Shown: positions 25,874 to 33,335 of the stretch, in pieces
Layout of the letters: each line of letters opens with the position of its first letter
Position numbering within the stretch: position 1 is the first letter of the stretch
From: Roseovarius sp. MMSF_3281
GTDB lineage: Bacteria; Pseudomonadota; Alphaproteobacteria; Rhodobacterales; Rhodobacteraceae
Length of the DNA: 64,000 nucleotides
NCBI RefSeq assembly: GCF_030733685.1
Contig: NZ_JASHIM010000003.1
Location: 186,001-250,000 of the forward strand
Direction: 5' to 3'
Notes under the pieces: generated by a model
The model's input: only the letters and a program-made list of their open reading frames with translations
What the model was told of the DNA's origin: nothing
Database searches by the model: none
Position numbers and translations under genes: made by a program

Positions 25874-26872
25874 TTACATCCCGCTGGCCTGCTCAAGCGG
25901 GCCGATGTTCACGTTGTTTTCATAGGTGTCCAATGCGGCGTCGATGCTGCCGGCTTCGACAAAGACATCGGCCACGCCCTTCATGAACTCCTGTGCGCCG
26001 CCGCCCATCCATTTCTCGGTCAGTTGCTCGTCAACCGGCGGGAAAACAAAGGTGTCGATGGTGGCCGCCGTGGCATCCACGTCCATGCCGCTATCCTTGG
26101 CGATCACCGGCAGCATCTTGTCGCGGTTGGCATCGTCGGCCCACATGGCGTTGGCATCTGCCGTCACCTTGAGGAAGGTGGCGACGACCTCGGGGTTCTC
26201 GGCGATGAAATCCGCCGGGCCGCTGGTGACGTCAAACACCAGAATGCCCAGGTCTTCCTTTTCCGCCCCGGTCAACAGGACATTGCCGTGCTCAAGCGCG
26301 CGGCGCAGGCTGCCGCCCCAGCCGCAGAACATGTCAACCGCGCCCTGCGCGATGGCCGCCGCGCCCTCGGGCGGGGCCATGTTAACGATATCCATGCTGG
26401 CCAGATCGACACCGAAATGGTTCATCTGCTTGAGGAACCCGTAATGTGCCGCCGTGCCGAGCGGCACCGCCACCTTCTTGCCCGCCAGTTCCCCGGCGTT
26501 GGTCTTGTCGATCTCAAGCGCCTCGGCCACGACGCAGTTGTCGTTATCGGCATAGGACACGGCCACATCCACGGCCTGCAAATCCTGACCGGCGCTGGTG
26601 GCAACCACGAAGGGCGGCACGCCCTGGCTGACCGAAAGCTGCACATCGCCCGAGGCCATGGCCGCGCTCATGGCCGTGCCGGTATCGAAGGCGCGCCAGT
26701 TGACTGTCATGCCCAGCGCCTCTTCGTACATGCCTTCGACCTTGGCGTATTGGAAGGGCATCGGCCATTCGAGGAAATAGCCCACGGTGATTTCCTGCGC
26801 GCTGGCGGCACTTGCGCCGGCCAGCATGGCCGCGCCAGCCACAGCCGACATCAGTTTGGTTTTCAGCGTCAT
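25874..26872 (-). CDS. tauA: Taurine ABC transporter periplasmic binding protein
   Basis: Protein of 332 residues with a signal peptide cleaved near SAASAQ-EITVGYF. The fold is of the NMT1/SsuA-like type, with the taurine-family start GYFLEWPMPFQYAK and the ligand-pocket segments FDTGTAMSAAMASGDVQLS and CGWGGSLRRALEHG. GGGAGAA precedes the ATG. First gene of tauABC and divergent from tpa. Confidence 0.9.
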   Translation of the reverse strand: MTLKTKLMSAVAGAAMLAGASAASAQEITVGYFLEWPMPFQYAKVEGMYEEALGMTVNWRAFDTGTAMSAAMASGDVQLSVSQGVPPFVVATSAGQDLQAVDVAVSYADNDNCVVAEALEIDKTNAGELAGKKVAVPLGTAAHYGFLKQMNHFGVDLASMDIVNMAPPEGAAAIAQGAVDMFCGWGGSLRRALEHGNVLLTGAEKEDLGILVFDVTSGPADFIAENPEVVATFLKVTADANAMWADDANRDKMLPVIAKDSGMDVDATAATIDTFVFPPVDEQLTEKWMGGGAQEFMKGVADVFVEAGSIDAALDTYENNVNIGPLEQASGM

Positions 26873-27267
26873 GATCTTGATTCTCCCGTTGATTCCTGGT
26901 CCGGGCCTTTGCAGGCCCTGTTGTTATAGTTGCGCGGGCAGCTGGCCAGCCGCTTGGGTTGGGCGCAGCGCTCCGATGCAGGTGCATCCGAGACCAAATT
27001 GCAATTTCATTCAATGCTTTTGTCGGGCTGCGCCCGGCATTTTGCGCTTCGTGAAGGCAAATTTCGGGAAATCGCAAAGGAAAACGGCACAATTTGCTAC
27101 AATATATCTGAATGGGCGAATCGCGCGGTTATCCTGGCCTTAATCAAAGGTGATATCTGGCCCTATCGGATTCATGGGATTCGGGGCTGATATGCCAGTC
27201 AGACTGTACCGGGCCAAAGCCCGCCCCCCGGCATGCGAAACCCGGGCTCAACAGATGGAGACCCACC
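26873..27267. promoter_or_regulatory. Divergent tauA-tpa promoter region with TauR-like direct repeats
   Basis: This 395-bp region has no credible gene. CTGGCCTTAA (27134-27143) and CTGGCCCTAT (27157-27166) form a direct repeat with 23-bp spacing and resemble the CTGGAC-type repeats reported, as I recall, for the MocR-like activator TauR. An AT-rich stretch with TACAAT and TATATC lies at about 27090-27110. tauR itself is not in the window. Confidence 0.5.
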
Positions 27268-28650
27268 ATGGATGGCACCCTGAGTAACGATATCGAGAAG
27301 GTCGTCGATGCCGACCGCGCCCACGTCTGGCACCACCTGATCCAACACAAGCCGTTCGAGACCGGCGCACCACGTATCATCGTGGAAGGCAAAGGCATGC
27401 GCGTCTGGGACCAGCACGGCAAGGAACACCTTGATGCCGTTTCGGGCGGGGTCTGGACCGTCAACGTCGGCTATGGCCGCGAGCGCATCGCCAACGCCGT
27501 GCGCGACCAGTTGATCAAGCTGAATTACTTCGCGGGCACCACCGGGTCCATTCCCGGGGCGCTGTTTTCCGAGCGGTTGATCGAGAAGATGCCGGGCATG
27601 AGCCGGGTGTATTACACCAACTCGGGCTCGGAGGCGAACGAGAAGGCCTTCAAGATGGTTCGCCAGATCGCGCACAAGCGTTACGGCGGCAAGAAATACA
27701 AGATCCTGTATCGCGACCGCGATTACCATGGTTCGACCCTCGCCACGATGTCGGCGGGCGGCCAGGATGAGCGTAACGCCCAATACGGCCCCTTCGCGCC
27801 GGGGTTCGTGCGTGTCCCGCACTGCATGGAATACCGCGCGCAGTGGGATCTTTCGGGCGAGGAATACGGCGTGGCCGCGGCCAACGCGATCGAAGAGGTG
27901 ATCCTTGCCGAAGGCCCCGATACCGTCGGCGCGCTGTGCCTTGAGCCCGTGACCGCCGGTGGTGGCGTGATCACCCCGCCGCCGGGCTATTGGCCGCGCG
28001 TGCAGGAGATTTGCCGCAAGTACGATATCCTGCTGCATATCGACGAAGTGGTCTGTGGCGTGGGCCGCACCGGCACATGGTTCGGCTATCAGCACTATGG
28101 AATCGAGCCTGATTTCGTGACCATGGCCAAGGGGGTCGCCTCGGGCTATGCGGCGATTGCCTGCTGTGTGACCAATGAAAAGGTCTTCGACATGTTCAAG
28201 GAAACGCCCGAGGACCCGCTGGATTACTTCCGCGATATCTCGACCTTCGGGGGCTGCACCGCGGGCCCGGCGGCGGCGCTGGAAAACATGGCGATCATCG
28301 AGGAAGAGGGCCTGCTGGATAACACGAACAAGATGGGCGACTACATGCTTGACCAGTTGCGCGCGCTGCAGGACAAGCACGCCGCTATCGGCGAGGTGCG
28401 CGGCAAGGGCCTGTTCCTTGGGATCGAACTGGTCGCTGACCGCGACAGCCGCGAGCCGGTGGACGAGAAGCTGGCACAGGCCGTGGTGGGCGATTGCAAC
28501 GCCCAGGGGGTGATCATCGGTGTCACCAACCGGTCGATCCCGGGGTTCAACAACACGCTGTGCTATTCGCCCGCCCTGATTTCGACCAAGGACGACATCG
28601 ACCAGATCGTCGAGGCCACCGACAAGGCCCTGACCAAGGTATTCGGCTGA
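27268..28650 (+). CDS. tpa: Taurine-pyruvate aminotransferase
   Basis: Class III aminotransferase of 460 residues. The PLP lysine is K288 in TMAKGVASGY and the cofactor aspartate is in LLHIDEVVCGVGRTG. The N-terminal segment VWHHLIQHKPFETGAPRIIVEG is typical of Tpa. It converts taurine and pyruvate to sulfoacetaldehyde and alanine. The next enzymes, sulfoacetaldehyde acetyltransferase (xsc) and pta, are not in the window. GGAG precedes the ATG, and a strong terminator follows. Confidence 0.93.
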   Translation: MDGTLSNDIEKVVDADRAHVWHHLIQHKPFETGAPRIIVEGKGMRVWDQHGKEHLDAVSGGVWTVNVGYGRERIANAVRDQLIKLNYFAGTTGSIPGALFSERLIEKMPGMSRVYYTNSGSEANEKAFKMVRQIAHKRYGGKKYKILYRDRDYHGSTLATMSAGGQDERNAQYGPFAPGFVRVPHCMEYRAQWDLSGEEYGVAAANAIEEVILAEGPDTVGALCLEPVTAGGGVITPPPGYWPRVQEICRKYDILLHIDEVVCGVGRTGTWFGYQHYGIEPDFVTMAKGVASGYAAIACCVTNEKVFDMFKETPEDPLDYFRDISTFGGCTAGPAAALENMAIIEEEGLLDNTNKMGDYMLDQLRALQDKHAAIGEVRGKGLFLGIELVADRDSREPVDEKLAQAVVGDCNAQGVIIGVTNRSIPGFNNTLCYSPALISTKDDIDQIVEATDKALTKVFG

Positions 28651-28682
28651 TCGCTCTCCCAAGGATCAGCGGCTTCCCTACT

Positions 28683-28709
28683 CCCCGGCGCGCGGCGCCG
28701 GGGTTTTTT
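28683..28709 (+). terminator. Terminator of tpa
   Basis: Stem CCCCGGCGC / GCGCCGGGG with a three-base loop followed by six T, 32 bp after the tpa stop. Confidence 0.93.
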
Positions 28710-28801
28710 CGTTCATCCGCTTGCATTGTGGCGCAGGGGCAGGCCATCTGGCGCAAGGCGCGACTCACCCCGAGGCGCTGGCAGACCAAAACGAGGACCA
28801 C

Positions 28802-29383
28802 ATGAAAAAGACCCCCGCGATCGCCGCCATGGCCATGCTCACCGCCACCCCCGCCGCCGCGCATTTGCCGCCCGGCGAATACGGCTCGTTCATGGCCGGG
28901 GTCACCCACCCGCTTTTCGGGCTTGACCACGTGCTGGCCATGATTGCCGTCGGCCTTTGGGCCGCGCAGATCGGCGGGCGGGCGCTTTGGCAAGTGCCCA
29001 CGGCCTTCGTTGTGGCGATGCTGACAGGGTTCGCGCTGGCATTGACCGGCCTGCCGCTGCCTTTCGTCGAACCGGCGATCCTGGCGTCGATCATCATACT
29101 GGGCCTTGTCGTGGCGATGGCGCTGCGCCCCGCCGCGCATTGGGCCATGGCGCTGGTCGCGGTTTTCGCCCTTTTCCACGGTCACGCCCACGGGGGCGAG
29201 CTTGGCACCGCGCAGGCCCTGCAGTTCGGCGCGGGCTTTGCCCTGGCCACGGCGGGCCTGCATGCCATCGGCCTTGTGATCGCGGTGATCTTTGCCCGCG
29301 CGCTACGGGCCGGCTCGGGCCTTGTTCTGCGTGTGATGGGCGGGGCCACGGCCCTTGCCGGGGCGGCCATCGCCTTTGGCTGA
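28802..29383 (+). CDS. HupE/UreJ-family membrane protein
   Basis: Protein of 193 residues with a signal-like first helix and about six further helices. The family signature HPLFGLDHVLAMIAVGLWAAQ is present, as is the histidine-rich FHGHAHGGELG. HupE/UreJ proteins are secondary nickel or cobalt transporters associated with hydrogenase or urease loci. No hydrogenase or urease gene is in view. GAGGA precedes the ATG at 28802. Confidence 0.88.
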   Translation: MKKTPAIAAMAMLTATPAAAHLPPGEYGSFMAGVTHPLFGLDHVLAMIAVGLWAAQIGGRALWQVPTAFVVAMLTGFALALTGLPLPFVEPAILASIIILGLVVAMALRPAAHWAMALVAVFALFHGHAHGGELGTAQALQFGAGFALATAGLHAIGLVIAVIFARALRAGSGLVLRVMGGATALAGAAIAFG

Positions 29384-29395
29384 TCCACTTTTGCG

Positions 29396-29415
29396 CCCCG
29401 GGCCTGCGCCCGGGG
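29396..29415 (+). terminator. Terminator-like hairpin after the HupE gene
   Basis: CCCCGGGC / GCCCGGGG with a four-base loop, followed by TGTCTTG, 12 bp after the stop. Confidence 0.6.
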
Positions 29416-29503
29416 TGTCTTGACGCAGGGGCCGGTGCGCGCCCCGCCCGGGGCATGACTGCGATGTCTTTTCGCGCACAAGCGAAAGGCCTATGACGGC
29501 GGT

Positions 29504-30664
29504 ATGAAACAGGTCGATCTGGTCATCCTGGGCGCAGGCCCCGCAGGGAGCGCCGCCGCCGTCACCGCCCGGCGGGCCGGACTGAGCGTTGCGCTGATCG
29601 ACAAGGCGCGCTTTCCAAGGGACAAGCTGTGCGGCGGGTTGATCACCGGCCGCTGCGCCGGGCATCTGGCACGGGTCTTTGGGCAGGAGATCACCGCCGA
29701 CCTGTTCGAAACCCGCCATCATTTCGAGTTTTACATGCAAGGCCGTGACCTTGGCAGATTGACGGATGTGCCGCCCCTGCATCTGACCACGCGCCGCGCG
29801 TTCGACGCACGGCTGTTGGGCCATGCGCTTGCAGCCGGGGCCGAGGATTACACCGGCCAGCGCGTGACGCGTTTCGACCCCGCGCAGAACCAAGTGACAC
29901 TGGATAGCGGCGCCACCCTTGCCTTCAAGGTTCTGATCGGCGCCGACGGGGTGCAAAGCCCGGTGGCCAAGGCCCTGTTTGGCCGGGCCTTTGACCCCGC
30001 GCGGGTGGGGTTCGCGCTTGAAGTCGAGGCCCCCGCGCGGCCCCCAGACGAGGCCATGCCGATCAGGATCGACTTCGCCGCGGCCCATTGGGGCTATGGA
30101 TGGTCTTTTCCCAAGAGCGGATCAACCACCGTTGGGCTTGGCGGTTTGCATCACGAGAACCCGGATATGAACGCGCACCTAGCGGCCTACCTCGATCTGC
30201 TCGGGGTTGGCCATGACGCCCGGGTCAAGGGCCATTTCCTGCCTTTTGGCGAGGCCAAGTCACACCCTGGCCGGGCCAATATCCTGCTGGCGGGCGACGC
30301 GGCGGGCCTTGTCGATCCGATCACCGGCGAGGGCATCGGCCATGCCATCCATTCGGGCGAATTGGCCGCCCTCGCGGCCGCCCATGCCATCGCAACCGGC
30401 GCGCCGGAAACGGCATTGAGGCACTATCGGCGCGCCAGCCGCCCGATCCGGCGCGCGGTGGCGCAAGCCCGCTGGCTTCGCCCGCTGATTTTCACGGCGC
30501 GCCTACAGCCCTTTTTCGCCCGCGGCTTCGCCAATTCCCGCCGTTTGAAACATGACTACATGCAGCTTCTGTCCGGCAAGAGCGACTATCCGGACCTGCT
30601 TTGGCGGGTGGTCACGCATCTGCCGGCGGCGATTCTGCGCAACATCCGCGGAAAAAATCGTTAA
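29504..30664 (+). CDS. FAD-dependent oxidoreductase of the geranylgeranyl reductase family
   Basis: Protein of 386 residues. The FAD-binding GAGPAGSAAAVTARRAG starts at residue 11, the PxxKxCGG motif is seen as FPRDKLCGGL, and the second FAD contact is LLAGDAAGLVDPITGEGIG. These match the geranylgeranyl-reductase-related group of flavoproteins that reduce isoprenoid double bonds. No bacteriochlorophyll or carotenoid gene is in view, so the substrate is unknown; a quinone or lipid side chain is possible. Confidence 0.8.
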   Translation: MKQVDLVILGAGPAGSAAAVTARRAGLSVALIDKARFPRDKLCGGLITGRCAGHLARVFGQEITADLFETRHHFEFYMQGRDLGRLTDVPPLHLTTRRAFDARLLGHALAAGAEDYTGQRVTRFDPAQNQVTLDSGATLAFKVLIGADGVQSPVAKALFGRAFDPARVGFALEVEAPARPPDEAMPIRIDFAAAHWGYGWSFPKSGSTTVGLGGLHHENPDMNAHLAAYLDLLGVGHDARVKGHFLPFGEAKSHPGRANILLAGDAAGLVDPITGEGIGHAIHSGELAALAAAHAIATGAPETALRHYRRASRPIRRAVAQARWLRPLIFTARLQPFFARGFANSRRLKHDYMQLLSGKSDYPDLLWRVVTHLPAAILRNIRGKNR

Positions 30665-30741
30665 ACTCAATCACTTGATTTTGATTTTTCCCTTGGCCGG
30701 TGGCAACATAGGTGGCCTGTGCAACAAGGGGAACGCACCAA

Positions 30742-31308
30742 ATGATCAAACGCCGCCACTTCATGGCCACCGGTATGGCCGCCCTCGCCGCACCCGCGAT
30801 CGTGCCGGGCGCCGCCCATGCCTTCGAGGTCGCCGATAAATTCAAGCCCACCAAGGTGCGGGTTCGCGCGCCCTATGAACCGGGTCAGTTGCTGATCCTG
30901 CCGCGGGCGCATTTCCTGTATTTCCTGACCGGCGAGCAAGAGGCGCTGCGCTATGGCGTGGGCGTTGGCAAGGCAGGGCTGCAATTCACCGGCACCGCGA
31001 CCATCGACGTCAAGAAAAAGTGGCCCACGTGGCGCCCCACCAACGAGATGATCGAACGCGAGCCGCGCACCTATGCCAAGTTCGTGGATAACGATTATGT
31101 CCAGCCGGGCGGCCCGGACAACCCCTTGGGCGCGCGGGCGCTGTACCTGTTCCAGAACGGGCGCGACACCTATTTCCGCATCCACGGAACCACCGCGCCC
31201 CGCTCGATCGGGCGTTCGGTCTCGAACGGGTGTATCCGGATGCTGAACGCGCATGTGAAGGACCTTTATGAGCGCGTGCCGATCGGCACCACGGTCACGG
31301 TTCTTTAA
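30742..31308 (+). CDS. L,D-transpeptidase (YkuD domain)
   Basis: Protein of 188 residues with an N-terminal export signal containing a twin arginine (MIKRRHFMATGMAALAAPAIVPGAAHA). The catalytic motif is complete: H148 in FRIHGTT and C164 in SVSNGCIRM. Such enzymes form 3-3 peptidoglycan cross-links or attach outer-membrane proteins to peptidoglycan. AGGGGA precedes the ATG at 30742. Confidence 0.92.
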   Translation: MIKRRHFMATGMAALAAPAIVPGAAHAFEVADKFKPTKVRVRAPYEPGQLLILPRAHFLYFLTGEQEALRYGVGVGKAGLQFTGTATIDVKKKWPTWRPTNEMIEREPRTYAKFVDNDYVQPGGPDNPLGARALYLFQNGRDTYFRIHGTTAPRSIGRSVSNGCIRMLNAHVKDLYERVPIGTTVTVL

Positions 31309-31333
31309 GCGCGGCCCTGACCGGCCCGATGCA

Positions 31334-31357
31334 CGCCCGGGGCGACCTGGGCGTTTT
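31334..31357 (+). terminator. Possible terminator after the L,D-transpeptidase gene
   Basis: Stem CGCCC / GGGCG with an internal GC-rich loop, followed by TTTT, 25 bp after the stop. Confidence 0.5.
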
Positions 31358-31375
31358 CAGGGCCATGCCGAATCC

Positions 31376-31404
31376 TTGAAATCGGTTTTGGCTTGGCCCA
31401 TATT
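31376..31404 (+). promoter_or_regulatory. Promoter of the cold-shock gene
   Basis: TTGAAA (31376-31381) and CATATT (31399-31404) are 17 bp apart. The transcript would start near 31411, giving a leader of about 118 bases before the csp ATG. The leader contains a CTGCC/GGCAG hairpin at about 31486-31504. Long leaders are common in cold-induced csp genes. Confidence 0.65.
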
Positions 31405-31528
31405 TTTCACTGCGACGTTACCTCTATCGACTACCTGCTCCTCTACGGCTCAGTCACTCGATCTAGCACTGACTACGCCGGGCTGCCGCACTACCGCGGG
31501 CAGCATAAGACAACAAGGAGACTGACGG

Positions 31529-31735
31529 ATGGCTTCAGGTACCGTCAAATGGTTCAACACCACCAAAGGCTATGGCTTTATCGCGCCCGAGGGCGGCGGC
31601 AAGGACGTTTTCGTTCACATTTCCGCCGTTGAGCGCGCCGGTCTGACCGGTCTGGCCGACAACCAGAAAGTGACCTTCGACATCGAAGCAGGCCGCGATG
31701 GCCGCGAGGCGGCGTCGAACATCGCGCTGGCCTAA
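31529..31735 (+). CDS. Cold-shock protein, CspA family
   Basis: Protein of 68 residues forming one cold-shock domain. RNP1 is KGYGFIAP and RNP2 is VFVHISAV. It binds single-stranded RNA and DNA as an RNA chaperone. AAGGAG lies upstream of the ATG. The terminator at 31760-31784 closes the transcript. Confidence 0.96.
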   Translation: MASGTVKWFNTTKGYGFIAPEGGGKDVFVHISAVERAGLTGLADNQKVTFDIEAGRDGREAASNIALA

Positions 31736-31759
31736 AAGGCCCTTTCGGTGAAAGATTTT

Positions 31760-31784
31760 CAGGGCCCCATCGGGGCCCTGTTTT
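31760..31784 (+). terminator. Terminator of the cold-shock gene
   Basis: Stem CAGGGCCCC / GGGGCCCTG with a three-base loop followed by TTTT, 24 bp after the stop. Confidence 0.92.
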
Positions 31785-31825
31785 ACGTTGGCCGCAGGCC
31801 TCTCAGTATAGACCGCGCCAAGGGC

Positions 31826-31921
31826 CAAGCCCGTTCGAACGGGCTTGTCAAACGCGGTTTTTAAACCGCGTCGAAAGCGCCTTGAAAGGCGCTTGTTCCA
31901 AGCCGTTTCGAAACGGCTTGG
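31826..31921. repeat. Array of four hairpins between csp and tesA
   Basis: Four palindromes follow one another within 96 bp: 31826-31847 (arm CAAGCCCGTTC), 31852-31871 (ACGCGGTTT), 31875-31894 (AAGCGCCTT) and 31898-31921 (CCAAGCCGTTTC). Each is perfect with a centre of zero to two bases. Stem sequences differ but share a purine-rich start, a G/C core and a TT(T) end. The array lies between convergent genes, after the csp terminator. Confidence 0.85.
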
Positions 31922-31942
31922 CTGGCGGTTCGGCAGAAGGTT

Positions 31943-32596
31943 TCAGGCTCCCGGCCCCTCGACCCGGTCGATCAACGCCATCACTTTCGGCCCCAACCCT
32001 TCGACGATCTTCTTGACCCCTTCGGCGTTGGGGTGAATCCCGTCGTCCTGAAAATACTCCCGCGCCTTGGCGGGGTCGGCGGTGCCTATCCCGGCAAAGA
32101 AGCTTTCGGCGTAAAGCGTGCCATAGGCCGTGGCCAGTTCGGGGTAAAGGCTGTCGAAATCCTGCTTGTACTCGGGCCCGTAGTTGCCCGGGGCCTGCAT
32201 CCCGACCAAAAGCACCTCGACCGATTTCGCCTGTGCTACCTTCAGGATCTGCTCGATATTCGCCCGCGTCACGCCCGGATCAATCCCGCGCAACAGGTCA
32301 TTGCCGCCCAGCGTCACGATCATCGCGTCGACATCGGGTGTCAGGCTCCAGTCCACGCGCGCGGCCCCTCCGGCGCTGGTATCGCCCGAGACACCGCCAT
32401 TGATCACCGCCACGTCGGCCCCCTGCGCTTCAAGCCATGCGTCCAGTTGCGGAACGAACCCGTTCTCTTCGATCAGGCCGTAGCCCTGGGTCAGGCTATC
32501 GCCCAGCGCCAGAACGCGGATATCGTCGGCCATGGCGGCAAAAGGCATCAGGGCACAAAGAATAGCCGCCGCCACCTTGCCCCTTGGCCAAGCCAT
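31943..32596 (-). CDS. tesA: SGNH/GDSL esterase, TesA-like (arylesterase/lysophospholipase)
   Basis: Secreted esterase of 217 residues with a signal peptide ending PFAAMA-DDIRV. The nucleophile is S34 in GDSLTQGYG, the oxyanion residues are in NGGVSGDTS and GGND, and the D185-x2-H188 pair is in DDGIHPN. The start at 32596 leaves 40 bp to the divergent ABC gene; longer starts would overlap it. TesA next to a LolD-like/FtsX-like pair is a widely conserved order. Confidence 0.88.
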   Translation of the reverse strand: MAWPRGKVAAAILCALMPFAAMADDIRVLALGDSLTQGYGLIEENGFVPQLDAWLEAQGADVAVINGGVSGDTSAGGAARVDWSLTPDVDAMIVTLGGNDLLRGIDPGVTRANIEQILKVAQAKSVEVLLVGMQAPGNYGPEYKQDFDSLYPELATAYGTLYAESFFAGIGTADPAKAREYFQDDGIHPNAEGVKKIVEGLGPKVMALIDRVEGPGA

Positions 32597-32636
32597 GCCA
32601 TATCTGACCCATCGTCTTTGTCCCAGGTGCTTTCGC

Positions 32637-33335
32637 ATGTCCAATCCCGTCTTGTCGCTTACCGATGCCGCGCTTACCCTTGAGGGGAACGCGGGCCCTG
32701 TTCAGATACTTGATGCGATCACGCTCAATGTCCACAGGGGCGAGACACTTGGCCTGATCGGGCCGTCGGGGTCCGGCAAATCTTCGCTTTTGATGCTGAT
32801 GGGCGGATTGGAGCGCGCCACGGGTGGGCAGGTGACCGCCCTTGGCCATGACCTGTCGGCCATGAGCGAGGATGCTCTGGCCCGCCTGCGCCGCGATCAT
32901 TTCGGGGTGGTCTTCCAATCCTTCCACCTGATCCCGACGATGACCGCGCTGGAAAACGTGGCGACGCCGCTGGAACTGGCCGGCAAGCCCGATGCGCAAA
33001 CCCGCGCGCGGGAAGAGCTTGAGGCCGTGGGGCTTGCCTCGCGCATGAACCACTATCCCTCGCAGCTTTCGGGTGGGGAGCAACAGCGCGTGGCGCTGGC
33101 CCGCGCCGCCGCGCCGCGGCCCGAGATCGTGCTGGCCGATGAACCCACCGGCAACCTTGACAGCCGCACGGGCGCGGGCATCATCGACCTGCTTTTCGGG
33201 TTGCGCAACCGGCATGGCGCCACCCTGATCATGGTCACCCACGCGCCCGAACTGGCCGAGCGGTGCGACCGGGTGATCGCCCTTGGCGACGGGCGCATTG
33301 CCCCGGAAAGCACCGAGGCCCCGGCATGCGCCTGA
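32637..33335 (+). CDS. ABC transporter ATP-binding protein, LolD/YbbA type
   Basis: ATPase of 232 residues. Walker [10 protein letters not shown] is at 42-50, the signature [14 protein letters not shown] and Walker [12 protein letters not shown] follow. This is the MacB/LolD subfamily, which works with FtsX-type permeases by mechanotransmission and not by classic transport. It overlaps the permease gene by ten bases. Together with TesA it corresponds to the ybbA-ybbP-tesA neighbourhood of other proteobacteria. Confidence 0.9.
   Translation: MSNPVLSLTDAALTLEGNAGPVQILDAITLNVHRGETLGLIGPSGSGKSSLLMLMGGLERATGGQVTALGHDLSAMSEDALARLRRDHFGVVFQSFHLIPTMTALENVATPLELAGKPDAQTRAREELEAVGLASRMNHYPSQLSGGEQQRVALARAAAPRPEIVLADEPTGNLDSRTGAGIIDLLFGLRNRHGATLIMVTHAPELAERCDRVIALGDGRIAPESTEAPACA

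Noticed and set aside
31826..31921. CRISPR-like array
   Set aside because: The units are self-complementary and differ in sequence; there are no identical repeats with unique spacers and no cas genes.
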